A DNA stretch of 15,076 nucleotides from Verrucomicrobiota bacterium (GTDB lineage: Bacteria > Verrucomicrobiota > Verrucomicrobiia > Opitutales > Opitutaceae), in contig JAEXPQ010000037.1 of assembly GCA_023446735.1 (NCBI GenBank), positions 1-15,076 of the forward strand, given 5' to 3'. Made by a program: the position numbers and the translations under genes. The first letter of the stretch is position 1; the number at the start of each line of letters is the position of its first letter. The notes under the pieces are model-generated. The model made no database searches and was not told the DNA's origin. It worked only from the letters and a program-made list of their open reading frames with translations. Positions 1 through 6,410 of this stretch are shown here, piece after piece.

Positions 1-125
1 AAGAGGGCAAGCAGCCCTCCCGCTATCTCACCTTCCGCAACAAGAAGACCGTCACCGAGCGCATCGAGAAGAAGAAGTACAACCCCTTCCTCAAGCGCCA
101 CACGGTCCACAAGGAGATCAAGTAA
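1..125 (+). CDS. rpmG: 50S ribosomal protein L33, C-terminal part (5' end outside window)
   Basis: Reading from base 3, 40 residues run to a TAA at 123-125. The segment contains RYLTFRNKKT, then an EKKKYNPF stretch and the ending KRHTVHKEIK. This matches the C-terminal half of bacterial ribosomal protein L33, whose hallmark is the basic KKYxP(F/V) plus H(T/V)xxKE(I/A)K tail. L33 is a small protein of the large ribosomal subunit near the tRNA exit site. The N-terminal part and any CxxC zinc motif lie upstream of the window, so the zinc (C+) or non-zinc (C-) type cannot be decided, although no cysteine is visible in this half. The identification is firm; only completeness is limited by the window edge. 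Confidence 0.93.
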   Translation, partial: EGKQPSRYLTFRNKKTVTERIEKKKYNPFLKRHTVHKEIK

Positions 126-152
126 GCTCCGGGTTCGGTTCTCCGAATCTTT

Positions 153-190
153 CACAACGAAGGCCGTCCTGCGGGACGGCCTTCGTTGTG
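153..190 (+). terminator. Perfect 17-bp hairpin after rpmG, probable transcription terminator
   Basis: Arms at 153-169 and 174-190 are fully complementary (CACAACGAAGGCCGTCC with its complement) and close on a TGCG tetraloop. The hairpin lies 27 bases after the rpmG stop and also beyond the end of the leftward gene at 334. There is no U-tract on either side, so it is not a textbook intrinsic terminator. It could end transcription with Rho, protect 3' ends, or serve both converging transcripts. Seen directly: the perfect inverted repeat. Inferred: the terminator role. Confidence 0.6.
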
Positions 191-333
191 TCCGCAGATC
201 CAGACGGGGGAGGACGGCGCCGCGGTCTGCGCGCAGGTGCCGTCCGCGCCGTAGGTCGCCATGGGGGCGAACAGGCGGGCTTGCCCGAACAGCGGCATCG
301 TCGCCCCGGGGCGCGATGCCGGGGCCCGGCCGA

Positions 334-567
334 TCAGCCCGCGCGGCGTTCGCCTTCGCTCTGGGAGCGACGGCTGGCGCGCCAGCTGTCGCGATGTTTG
401 CGGATCCAGTCGAGCAGGGCGCGTTCGAAGCCGATGTCGTAGCCGAGCCGTTCCGATTCGAGCCACTTGTGCTTCAGGATCTCCTCCCGCTCGGCGAGGA
501 ATTCCTGATACAGACTCGACTGCTTCACGAAGTCGCGGTTCTCGGGTGGGCGGGGCGCGGCGTTCAT
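334..567 (-). CDS. Small conserved protein of unknown function (77 aa)
   Basis: A 77-residue soluble, charged protein with no signal peptide or membrane segment. Residues 19-60 (LYQEFLAEREEILKHKWLES onward, then GYDIGFERALLDWIRKHR) look like two or three amphipathic helices. The C-terminus (63-77) is Arg/Ser/Glu-rich and probably disordered. I recall related short proteins with an HKW(L/Y)ESE.AG.DIGFE-like core in other bacteria, annotated only as hypothetical, so no function is claimed. The ATG at 567 lies 9 bases after the stop of the upstream DUF59 gene, so the two are probably co-transcribed. No Shine-Dalgarno sequence precedes it; the gap is a run of C. Being downstream of two Fe-S maturation-type genes is the only functional hint, and the protein itself has no cysteine. 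Confidence 0.72.
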   Translation of the reverse strand: MNAAPRPPENRDFVKQSSLYQEFLAEREEILKHKWLESERLGYDIGFERALLDWIRKHRDSWRASRRSQSEGERRAG

Positions 568-576
568 GTGGGGGGG

Positions 577-897
577 TCAGGAAGCGAGCTGCAGCTGCTT
601 GCGGCCTTCTTCGGAAATCATGCCCGGGTGCCAAGCTGGCTCCCAAACAATTTCTGTGCGGACCGTCCGCACTCCGGGCACCGACTGCAACTTCCGCTGC
701 ACATCGCCCACGATCATGTGGGACATCGGGCAGCCGGGAGAGGTGAGGGTCAAGCGGACCTTGACCTCCGAACCCTCGGGCTGGGCCGCACCAATTTCCA
801 CCCCGTAGACCAACCCGAGATCGACCAGGTTGACGGGGATCTCCGGGTCGCGACAGGTGCGCAAAGCCGCGAAGATCTCTTCGTTGGTGGGCTGCAT
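577..897 (-). CDS. Stand-alone DUF59 / MIP18-family protein (SufT/PaaD-like Fe-S maturation factor)
   Basis: 106 residues forming one DUF59 (MIP18) domain. Residues 16-31 carry the signature RDPEIPVNLVDLGLVY. Residues 53-58 (SPGCPM) contain the conserved cysteine, C56, that members such as SufT and eukaryotic CIA2 use in iron-sulfur protein maturation. The tail after residue 85 (VWEPAWHPGMISEEGRK) matches the W-x-P-x-W-x-P-x-M-(I/S) ending typical of bacterial members. It likely helps deliver or assemble Fe-S clusters in the cytoplasm. It lies 74 bases after mrp on the same strand and just ahead of the 77-aa gene. The ATG at 897 was chosen because the domain begins a few residues later. No Shine-Dalgarno sequence is present, and a candidate promoter places the transcription start almost at the ATG. 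I cannot separate SufT from PaaD-like or other DUF59 subfamilies. Confidence 0.88.
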   Translation of the reverse strand: MQPTNEEIFAALRTCRDPEIPVNLVDLGLVYGVEIGAAQPEGSEVKVRLTLTSPGCPMSHMIVGDVQRKLQSVPGVRTVRTEIVWEPAWHPGMISEEGRKQLQLAS

Positions 898-907
898 TTT
901 TCGCGGA

Positions 908-935
908 ATGCTAGGACTCGCCCGGGGGCTGTCAA
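908..935 (-). promoter_or_regulatory. Candidate sigma-70 type promoter for the DUF59 gene
   Basis: On the minus strand a perfect -35 hexamer TTGACA (935-930) is followed after 16 bases by TAGCAT (913-908), which matches 4 of 6 positions of TATAAT. A start about 7 bases downstream of the -10 would fall near 901, leaving only about four bases before the ATG at 897. This would make the DUF59 message leaderless or nearly so, in keeping with the missing Shine-Dalgarno sequence. The hexamers are seen directly; promoter activity is inferred. Confidence 0.45.
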
Positions 936-971
936 AGCTAGGCTTTACCCATTTGCGCGAAACCGATCGTT

Positions 972-2045
972 TCAGCCGAGTTTGGCGAGCACAGCCTGGG
1001 CGAGCGCGCGGTACGCGGTGGAGGCGCGGTGCTGCGGTTGCGCGACGACAATCGGCGTGCCGGCATCGGCCGCGGCGCGGATCTCGGGGAAGAGCGGGAT
1101 CTGGCCGAGCAACGTCGTGCCGAGCTGTCGGGCCGCCTGTTCGCCGCCGCCCTCGCCGAAGAGGGCCACGCGGTTGCCGGCGGCATCCTCGAACCAGCTC
1201 ATGTTCTCGGCGATGCCGAGGATCGGCACATTCACCTGGTTGAACATCGAGCCGCCGCGCGCGGCCACCTGGGTCGCCGCAAGCTGCGGGGTCGTGATGA
1301 TCACGGCGCCGTCGAGCGGGATGGTCTGCGCGAGCGTGAGCTGCGCGTCGCCCGTGCCGGGCGGGAGGTCGACGACGAGTACGTCGAGCTCTCCCCAGAG
1401 GACGTTCTGGATGAAATTGCGGATCGCGGAGGTGATCATCGGCCCGCGCCAGACGACCGGCGTGTCGTCGGTGATGAGCAGGCCCATCGACATGACCTTC
1501 ACGCCGTGCGCCACGAGCGGCACGAGCATCTTCTGCTCCTCCATGAGACCGGGGCGCTGGCCGGAGAGGCCCATCATGAGCGGCACCGAGGGGCCGTGGA
1601 TATCGCAATCCATCAGGCCCACGCCCTTGCCGCCGCGGGTGCGCAGCTCGGCGGCGAGCGCGCAGGCGAGGTTCACGGCCAGCGTGCTCTTGCCCACGCC
1701 GCCCTTGCCGCTGGCCACGGCCACGATCTTGCGCACGCCCGCCAGCGGCGCGCCGGCGCCGGGCGCGGCGGCGGCGGACTGCACGGGGCGCGGCGGTGTC
1801 TTGGGCGCGGATACGGCGATGTCGACCACGATCTCGCGCACGCCGGGACGGCCGCGCAGCAGCACCTCGATGTCCTGGCGGAGTTGTTGCGGGACCTGCG
1901 GGTCGGCGGTGGTGATCTGCAGCGACACGCGGGCGGTGCCGTCGATCAGCGCGGCGCCGCGCACGAGGCCGAACGACACGATATCGCGGCTGAAGCCGGG
2001 ATATTTCACCTGCTTGAGGAGATCCTTCAGTTCGTCGGGAGACAC
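972..2045 (-). CDS. mrp: Mrp/ApbC/NBP35-family P-loop ATPase, Fe-S cluster carrier type
   Basis: 357 residues. An N-terminal DUF59 domain (about 1-80, RDIVSFGLVRG at 20-30) is joined by an Ala/Pro linker (81-103) to a MinD/Mrp-type ATPase. The deviant Walker A is SGKGGVGKST (112-121). DCDIHGPS (146-153), VVDLPPGTGD (224-233) and FGEGGGE (296-302) are family hallmarks. Mrp proteins bind and pass on iron-sulfur clusters in the cytoplasm. Here the usual CxxC after ENMS (281-283) is absent (ENMSWFEDAAGNR), and the DUF59 part reads TTADPQVP where a Cys is usual. The only cysteines are C128 and C147 in the ATPase core. The start is GTG at 2045; there is no in-frame ATG just upstream, and the domain begins immediately. 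It is divergent from the TolB-like gene and upstream of the DUF59 gene. Family assignment is firm; cluster binding is doubtful. Confidence 0.93.
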   Translation of the reverse strand: MSPDELKDLLKQVKYPGFSRDIVSFGLVRGAALIDGTARVSLQITTADPQVPQQLRQDIEVLLRGRPGVREIVVDIAVSAPKTPPRPVQSAAAAPGAGAPLAGVRKIVAVASGKGGVGKSTLAVNLACALAAELRTRGGKGVGLMDCDIHGPSVPLMMGLSGQRPGLMEEQKMLVPLVAHGVKVMSMGLLITDDTPVVWRGPMITSAIRNFIQNVLWGELDVLVVDLPPGTGDAQLTLAQTIPLDGAVIITTPQLAATQVAARGGSMFNQVNVPILGIAENMSWFEDAAGNRVALFGEGGGEQAARQLGTTLLGQIPLFPEIRAAADAGTPIVVAQPQHRASTAYRALAQAVLAKLG

Positions 2046-2065
2046 GGTGGGAACAACGATGGTTT

Positions 2066-2130
2066 GCCGGCGTCAACGGCCTTGCCAAACGCCGGCGAAA
2101 GGTGCGGAGTGCACCTTGGTGGCGCCGGAG
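2066..2130. repeat. Two hairpins and a GCGCCGGAG element in the mrp / tolB-like divergent gap
   Basis: The 132-base divergent gap holds two inverted repeats. GCCGGCGT (2066-2073) pairs with ACGCCGGC (2089-2096) around a 15-base loop, and AAGGTGC (2099-2105) pairs with GCACCTT (2111-2117) around GGAGT. Just after them is GGCGCCGGAG (2121-2130), a string that recurs in two other intergenic gaps of this window. They may be operator or mRNA structures, or remnants of a REP-like palindromic repeat. No clear -35/-10 pair was found for either flanking gene. Confidence 0.5.
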
Positions 2131-2177
2131 GTCCTGTAAACCAAATTTGCCGGAGCCATCGCAGACCCTTTTTCATC

Positions 2178-3365
2178 ATGTTTCGCACGCTTATTTCCCT
2201 CGTGTTCGCAGGCGCGCTGGCGGTCTCGGCCGTGGCGCAGAGCCAGAAGGAACTCACTGTCGAGTTGCAGGCCGATCTGAAGTCGAAGGCCGTCAAGATC
2301 GCCGGCTCGCCGGAGCTGACCGGGCTGGCGACGACGGCGTTCAAGACGCACGGCGCCTTCCGCCTGCCGCCGACCGGCGCGGGCCACACGCTCAACTTCA
2401 CCTCCGCCGGCCCGAACCAGGTGCGGCTCGAGATCACCGCGGGCAGCCCGGCGCGCAGCGTCTTCACGCAGGTCGTGAGCGGAACGAGCACGCGCAACGC
2501 GCTTTTTCGCGCGGCCGATGTCGCCGTGCAGCAGCTCACCGGGCTGCCGGGCTACTTCGCCGGCCGGCTCGCGTTCATCAGCGAGCGCACGGGCAAGCGC
2601 GAGGTCTACACCTCGGATCTGTTCTTCGGCGAGGCGTCGCAGATCACCCACGACAACGCGCACGCCCTCACGCCGCGCTGGTCGCCGGACGGTTCGCGGA
2701 TCATCTACACCACCTTCTTCCGCACCGGTACGCCCGACATCTACGTGATGAGCCCGAGCACCGGGCAGCGCACCAAGGTCGCCTCGTACAAGGGCACCAA
2801 CTCCGGCGGCCGCTTCAGTCCCGATGGCGGCCGCGTGGCCGCGGTGCTCTCCGCGGGCGGCAACCAGGAGATCTTCATCGGCCCGGCGAGCGGCCAGGGC
2901 TTCCGCCGCGTGACCAATTCCCCCGGCATCGAGGCCAGCCCGTGCTGGTCGCCCGACGGCTCCCGCCTGATCTTCACCTCCGACCGCGGCGGTCGCCCGG
3001 CGCTCTACACGATGTCCGCCGCTGGCGGCGCGATGACGGCCGTGCCGACCAACATCAGCGGCTACTGCGCCGAGCCCGACTGGAGCCGCGCGAAGCCGAA
3101 CATGATCGCCTTCACCTGCGGCGTGGGCGGCGGGTTTCAGGTCGCGGTCTACGATATGGCCACGCGCCAGAGCCGGATCGTGACCAAGGGCGGCGGCGAC
3201 GCCATCGAGCCCTGCTGGCTGGCTGACGGCCGCCACCTGGTTTACACCCTGCGCTCGGGTGCCAGTCGCCAGCTCAAAATTCTCGATACCGAGACCGGCC
3301 GGGCGACGACGATTAGTCCTTCCTCGATCGGCCAGGTCTCGCAGGCGAACTACCTGAAGCGCTGA
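2178..3365 (+). CDS. Exported TolB-like beta-propeller protein
   Basis: 395 residues starting at an ATG followed by a Sec signal peptide (MFRTLISLVFAGALAVSAVA, probable cleavage near residue 20). Residues 25-125 form an N-terminal domain like that of TolB. Residues 128-395 contain repeated propeller blades with WSPDGSRIIYTT (168-179), FSPDGGRVAAV (213-223), WSPDGSRLIFTS (257-268) and a WLADGRHLVYT blade (347-357), the PD40/WD40-like signature. TolB acts in the periplasm with Pal and TolA in envelope integrity. Length (E. coli TolB is 430) and layout fit, but no tolA, tolQ, tolR or pal lies nearby, so I call it TolB-like and give no symbol. The ATG at 2178 is preceded by a C/T-rich stretch and not by a Shine-Dalgarno sequence. 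The open frame continues far upstream, but that part is antisense to mrp and not real. Confidence 0.87.
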   Translation: MFRTLISLVFAGALAVSAVAQSQKELTVELQADLKSKAVKIAGSPELTGLATTAFKTHGAFRLPPTGAGHTLNFTSAGPNQVRLEITAGSPARSVFTQVVSGTSTRNALFRAADVAVQQLTGLPGYFAGRLAFISERTGKREVYTSDLFFGEASQITHDNAHALTPRWSPDGSRIIYTTFFRTGTPDIYVMSPSTGQRTKVASYKGTNSGGRFSPDGGRVAAVLSAGGNQEIFIGPASGQGFRRVTNSPGIEASPCWSPDGSRLIFTSDRGGRPALYTMSAAGGAMTAVPTNISGYCAEPDWSRAKPNMIAFTCGVGGGFQVAVYDMATRQSRIVTKGGGDAIEPCWLADGRHLVYTLRSGASRQLKILDTETGRATTISPSSIGQVSQANYLKR

Positions 3366-3430
3366 GCGGGCGCTGTTGGCTCGGCGTGGGCCAACGAGCG
3401 TGCGCGCTGGCCTGCGCATCAACCACGGTA

Positions 3431-3485
3431 GCGCCGGAAGGCGACCGGCCGGCGTGAATCCAAAGTGTCCGGTCGGAGACCGGAC
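3431..3485. repeat. Palindromic intergenic element (REP-like)
   Basis: In the 246-base gap between the converging tolB-like and sodA genes, GTCCGGTC (3467-3474) and GACCGGAC (3478-3485) form an 8-bp stem around GGA, with apex GGTCGGAGACC. Upstream lies GCGCCGGAAGGCGACCGG (3431-3448), a second GC-rich part with partial symmetry (CCGGCCGG at 3445-3452). Elements built on GGTCGGAGACC are, as I recall, common between genes in this bacterial group. The rest of the gap (3366-3430 and 3486-3540) shows nothing I can name. Confidence 0.5.
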
Positions 3486-3540
3486 CTCCGGGGCGTGCCT
3501 CGCAGAGCGGCACCGTTTCGCGACACGGAGACCCGACGGA

Positions 3541-3575
3541 GAAACGAAAAGCCGCGCGAACGATTCGCGCGGCTT
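3541..3575 (-). terminator. Rho-independent terminator of sodA
   Basis: On the minus strand a perfect 12-bp stem AAGCCGCGCGAA / TTCGCGCGGCTT (3549-3560 with 3564-3575) is followed by TTTTCGTTTC. It lies 36 bases after the sodA stop codon at 3612. The stem, tight loop and T-rich tail are all seen directly. Confidence 0.88.
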
Positions 3576-3611
3576 GGTGTATGGCGTGGGCGGAAAGGCC
3601 CGGCCGAAGAG

Positions 3612-4244
<633 letters not shown>

Positions 4245-4251
4245 GGTTGTT

Positions 4252-4255
4252 TCCT
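4252..4255 (-). promoter_or_regulatory. Shine-Dalgarno site of sodA
   Basis: AGGA on the minus strand, 7 bases before the ATG at 4244. It supports this start and stands out because most genes in the window lack such a site. Confidence 0.65.
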
Positions 4256-4285
4256 GGTTCAGGGTGAATGGATGGCCGGGAAGGT

Positions 4286-4304
4286 GTCGCCGAGAGGCGG
4301 CGAC
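4286..4304 (-). promoter_or_regulatory. Inverted repeat upstream of sodA (possible operator or leader hairpin)
   Basis: GTCGCCG (4286-4292) and CGGCGAC (4298-4304) form a perfect 7-bp stem around a 5-base loop in the 131 bases between tadA and sodA. On the minus strand TTGACG (4307-4302) overlaps its upstream arm, so the palindrome could lie in or next to a promoter. No good -10 follows, however. An operator or a 5'-leader hairpin is possible; the function is not shown. Confidence 0.35.
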
Positions 4305-4375
4305 GTCAAACGACGGCCCCAGATGACGGCGCGGCTAATGGCGGCGCGCGGCAGGATAAGCGACCGGGGCCCGGC

Positions 4376-4921
4376 TCACGGCGCCGCGGTGTCCTCGGCG
4401 GCGGGCGTGGCGCGTTTGAGACGGAAGTAGGCCTGGAGCAGTTCGCGGCACTCGGTCTCGAGCACGCCCGATTCGCGCACGGGGCGATGGTTGACGCGCG
4501 GCAGCGCGGCGAGGTCGGTGGCGCCGCCGAGGCAGCCCATCTTCGGATCGGGCACGGCGAAAACCACCCGCTTGAGGCGCGACATGATCGTGGCGCCGGA
4601 GCACATCGGACATGGTTCTTTGGTGACGTAGAGCGTGGCCTCCTCGAGGCGCCAGTCGCCGATGGCGCGCGCGGCCTGCGTGATGGCGAGGATCTCGGCG
4701 TGGGCGGTGGGATCGTCGGAGTGTTCGACCTGGTTGTGCGCGGCGCCGATGATCTCGCCGCCGCGTTCGATCACGGCGCCGATCGGCACCTCGTCCTCGC
4801 GCCAAGCGTCGACGGCCTGATTGTAGGCGAGGCTCATGAAGAACCGTTCATCCCGATACAGCTGCGAAAGATGCAGCTTCGGAAACGGACACTCGAGACG
4901 GTCGGCGGAGGAGGAGCTCAT
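4376..4921 (-). CDS. tadA: tRNA adenosine(34) deaminase TadA
   Basis: 181 residues from the ATG at 4921. The zinc-dependent cytidine/adenosine deaminase motifs are complete: TAHAEI (72-77, with H74 as zinc ligand and E76 as catalytic proton shuttle) and EPCPMCSGA (102-110, with C104 and C107 as zinc ligands). The segment DPKMGCLGG (125-133) matches TadA. It converts A34 to inosine in the tRNA-Arg(ACG) anticodon in the cytoplasm and is normally essential. An upstream GTG or ATG (open frame to 5023) would add 34 residues that overlap the infA leader and look non-coding. The start at 4921 leaves a short N-terminal extension before the first helix (YRDERFFMSLAYNQAVDAW, 22-40). The gene is divergent from infA (126-base gap) and 131 bases ahead of sodA. 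No Shine-Dalgarno sequence is present. Confidence 0.94.
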   Translation of the reverse strand: MSSSSADRLECPFPKLHLSQLYRDERFFMSLAYNQAVDAWREDEVPIGAVIERGGEIIGAAHNQVEHSDDPTAHAEILAITQAARAIGDWRLEEATLYVTKEPCPMCSGATIMSRLKRVVFAVPDPKMGCLGGATDLAALPRVNHRPVRESGVLETECRELLQAYFRLKRATPAAEDTAAP

Positions 4922-5047
4922 CGAGGGCGGCGGCGAATGGAGCCTTGACTTACCGAGGCGCGCGGGGGATTCAATGGCTTTCCCGCAAGCTCTTGTCCAC
5001 GACACGCATGCATTCCCGTTCACTTCTCCTCTTGGTGCTCTCTACTC

Positions 5048-5305
5048 ATGGCTGACGACAAATCGATCGAGGTTGAAGGCAAGATCGTCGCGGTGCTCCC
5101 GGGCACGATGTTCCGGGTCGAGCTGACCAACGGCCATGTGGTCTTGGCGCACATCTCGGGCAAGTTGCGGAAGCATTTCATCAAGATCATGGCGGGCGAC
5201 ATGGTGCGTATGGAGATGAGCCCGTACGACCTCGAGAAGGCGCGTATCACCTATCGCGTGCGCACGCAGGCCCCGGCGGGTGCGCCGCAGTACCGCCGCC
5301 GCTGA
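5048..5305 (+). CDS. infA: Translation initiation factor IF-1
   Basis: 85 residues. It aligns from end to end with IF-1, a single S1/OB-fold protein that binds the 30S A site during initiation: IEVEGKIVAVLPGTMFRVEL (7-26), NGHVVLAHISGKLRKHFIKI (28-47), GDMVRMEMSPYDLEKARITY (50-69). The classical protein ends around YRxR; here 13 more residues follow (TQAPAGAPQYRRR), a basic tail not found in the 72-aa E. coli protein. The ATG at 5048 follows a C/T-rich leader (about 5013-5047) without a Shine-Dalgarno sequence. A TTGACT at 4945-4950 could be a -35 hexamer, but no good -10 follows at 16-18 bases. The xer gene starts 22 bases downstream and probably shares the transcript. Confidence 0.96.
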   Translation: MADDKSIEVEGKIVAVLPGTMFRVELTNGHVVLAHISGKLRKHFIKIMAGDMVRMEMSPYDLEKARITYRVRTQAPAGAPQYRRR

Positions 5306-5327
5306 GCTTCGGCCGGGCTTCGGTGCC

Positions 5328-6281
5328 ATGCCCGGCGCGCAACGCAACCCCCCGCGGGCGTCGGCGCCCGTAGCCGCGCTACCCGACTCTTTGCACGAGC
5401 CGTTGCAGCGCTTTTTCGCGTTCCTCGAGTTGGAGCGTGGCCTGTCCCGCAACACCCTCTCGGCCTATCAGACCGACTTGGGCCAGTTCGCGGAAGCGCT
5501 GTTTCTGAGGGGTATTACAAACTGGAATGGGGTAGTGGGCGGAAATGTGTCGGACTGGCTCTATCGGCTCTCCGAGGGGGGGGCGGCGGTGGCGAGTGTG
5601 GCCCGAAAACTCTCGGCGGCTCGGGTCTTGGCACGTTACCTGGTGAAGGAAGGCGTTTGTCGGCAAGATTTTACGGAGCTTGTGGAGGGTCCGAAAGTGG
5701 TCCGAAAGCTCCCGGCGACACTCGGCATTGCCGACATGAAAAAGCTCCTGCTGGCGCCCACCGCCGGTACCGTCCATGGGCTGCGGGATCGCGCCATCCT
5801 TGAGCTCTTCTATTCGAGTGGTCTGCGGGTGTCGGAGTTGGCGGGACTGAACCTGCAACAAATCGACCTCCAACAGGGGTTTGTGCGCGTCTTCGGCAAG
5901 GGCGCGAAGGAGAGGGTGGTGCCGGTTGGTCAGCAGGCCGCCGAAGCGGTCGGCACCTACCTCGCGGCGGGACGTCCGGGGCTCGTGAAACCGCGGACGG
6001 GCAGCGCGGTTTTCCTGTCGGAGCGGGGCCGGGCGATTTCGCGCAAGACGATCTGGGCGTTGATCAAGGGGTACGCCCGGAAGGCGGGGCTGACACAGAA
6101 CGTTAAGCCTCATTTGCTTAGGCACTCATTTGCGACGCATCTATTGTCGGGTGGAGCTGATTTAAGGGCGATCCAGGAGATGCTGGGCCACGCCGATATC
6201 GGCACCACCCAGATTTACACTTCGGTCGAGACATCGCGGCTCACCGAGCAGCACTCCCGGTATCATCCCCGGGGGCGGTAG
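5328..6281 (+). CDS. Tyrosine recombinase of the XerC/XerD type
   Basis: 317 residues from the ATG at 5328. An N-terminal SAM-like core-binding domain (about 22-115, with the LSRNTLSAYQTDLGQF motif) is followed by the catalytic domain. All active-site residues are present with XerD spacing: R167 (SSGLRVSEL), K191 (GKGAKERVVP), H262 and R265 (HLLRHSFATHLL), H288 (LGHADIGTT) and nucleophile Y297 (QIYTS). Length and lack of mobile-element genes nearby point to the housekeeping recombinase that resolves chromosome dimers at dif; XerC and XerD cannot be told apart here. It follows infA by 22 bases. A GTG at 5280 would overlap infA and add 16 unlikely residues. The stretch near 6100-6170, around the HxxR motif, uses less GC-rich codons (TTA, CTA, CAT) than its neighbours. 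Confidence 0.92.
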   Translation: MPGAQRNPPRASAPVAALPDSLHEPLQRFFAFLELERGLSRNTLSAYQTDLGQFAEALFLRGITNWNGVVGGNVSDWLYRLSEGGAAVASVARKLSAARVLARYLVKEGVCRQDFTELVEGPKVVRKLPATLGIADMKKLLLAPTAGTVHGLRDRAILELFYSSGLRVSELAGLNLQQIDLQQGFVRVFGKGAKERVVPVGQQAAEAVGTYLAAGRPGLVKPRTGSAVFLSERGRAISRKTIWALIKGYARKAGLTQNVKPHLLRHSFATHLLSGGADLRAIQEMLGHADIGTTQIYTSVETSRLTEQHSRYHPRGR

Positions 6282-6410
6282 GAAACTGAGGGCTTGTCGG
6301 AGGAGTCGGTGCGGCTACTTGTCCGCGCCCTGCCGTAAAAAGCAGGTCAAGTCCAGTGCCCGCGGCCACACCAGCCAGTGGCCACGCAACACCGAACAGA
6401 AAGACACGCT

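Noticed and set aside
152..646. A 164-codon leftward frame covering 126-333, possibly a gene filling that gap
   Set aside because: Most of it overlaps the 77-aa and DUF59 genes in another frame, it runs through the perfect hairpin at 153-190, and its residues show only biased composition.
1029..2177. Upstream extension of the tolB-like frame
   Set aside because: This part is antisense to mrp; a canonical signal peptide begins at the ATG at 2178, which fixes the real start.
4945..4975. TTGACT as a -35 for infA
   Set aside because: No -10-like hexamer at 15-18 bases; GATTCA at 17 bases matches only two positions and TTCAAT is 19 bases away.
5328..6281. Xer-type recombinase as an integrase marking a mobile island
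   Set aside because: Its length and motif spacing are those of housekeeping XerC/D, it is coupled to infA, and there are no att-like repeats, tRNA genes or phage/transposon genes around it.
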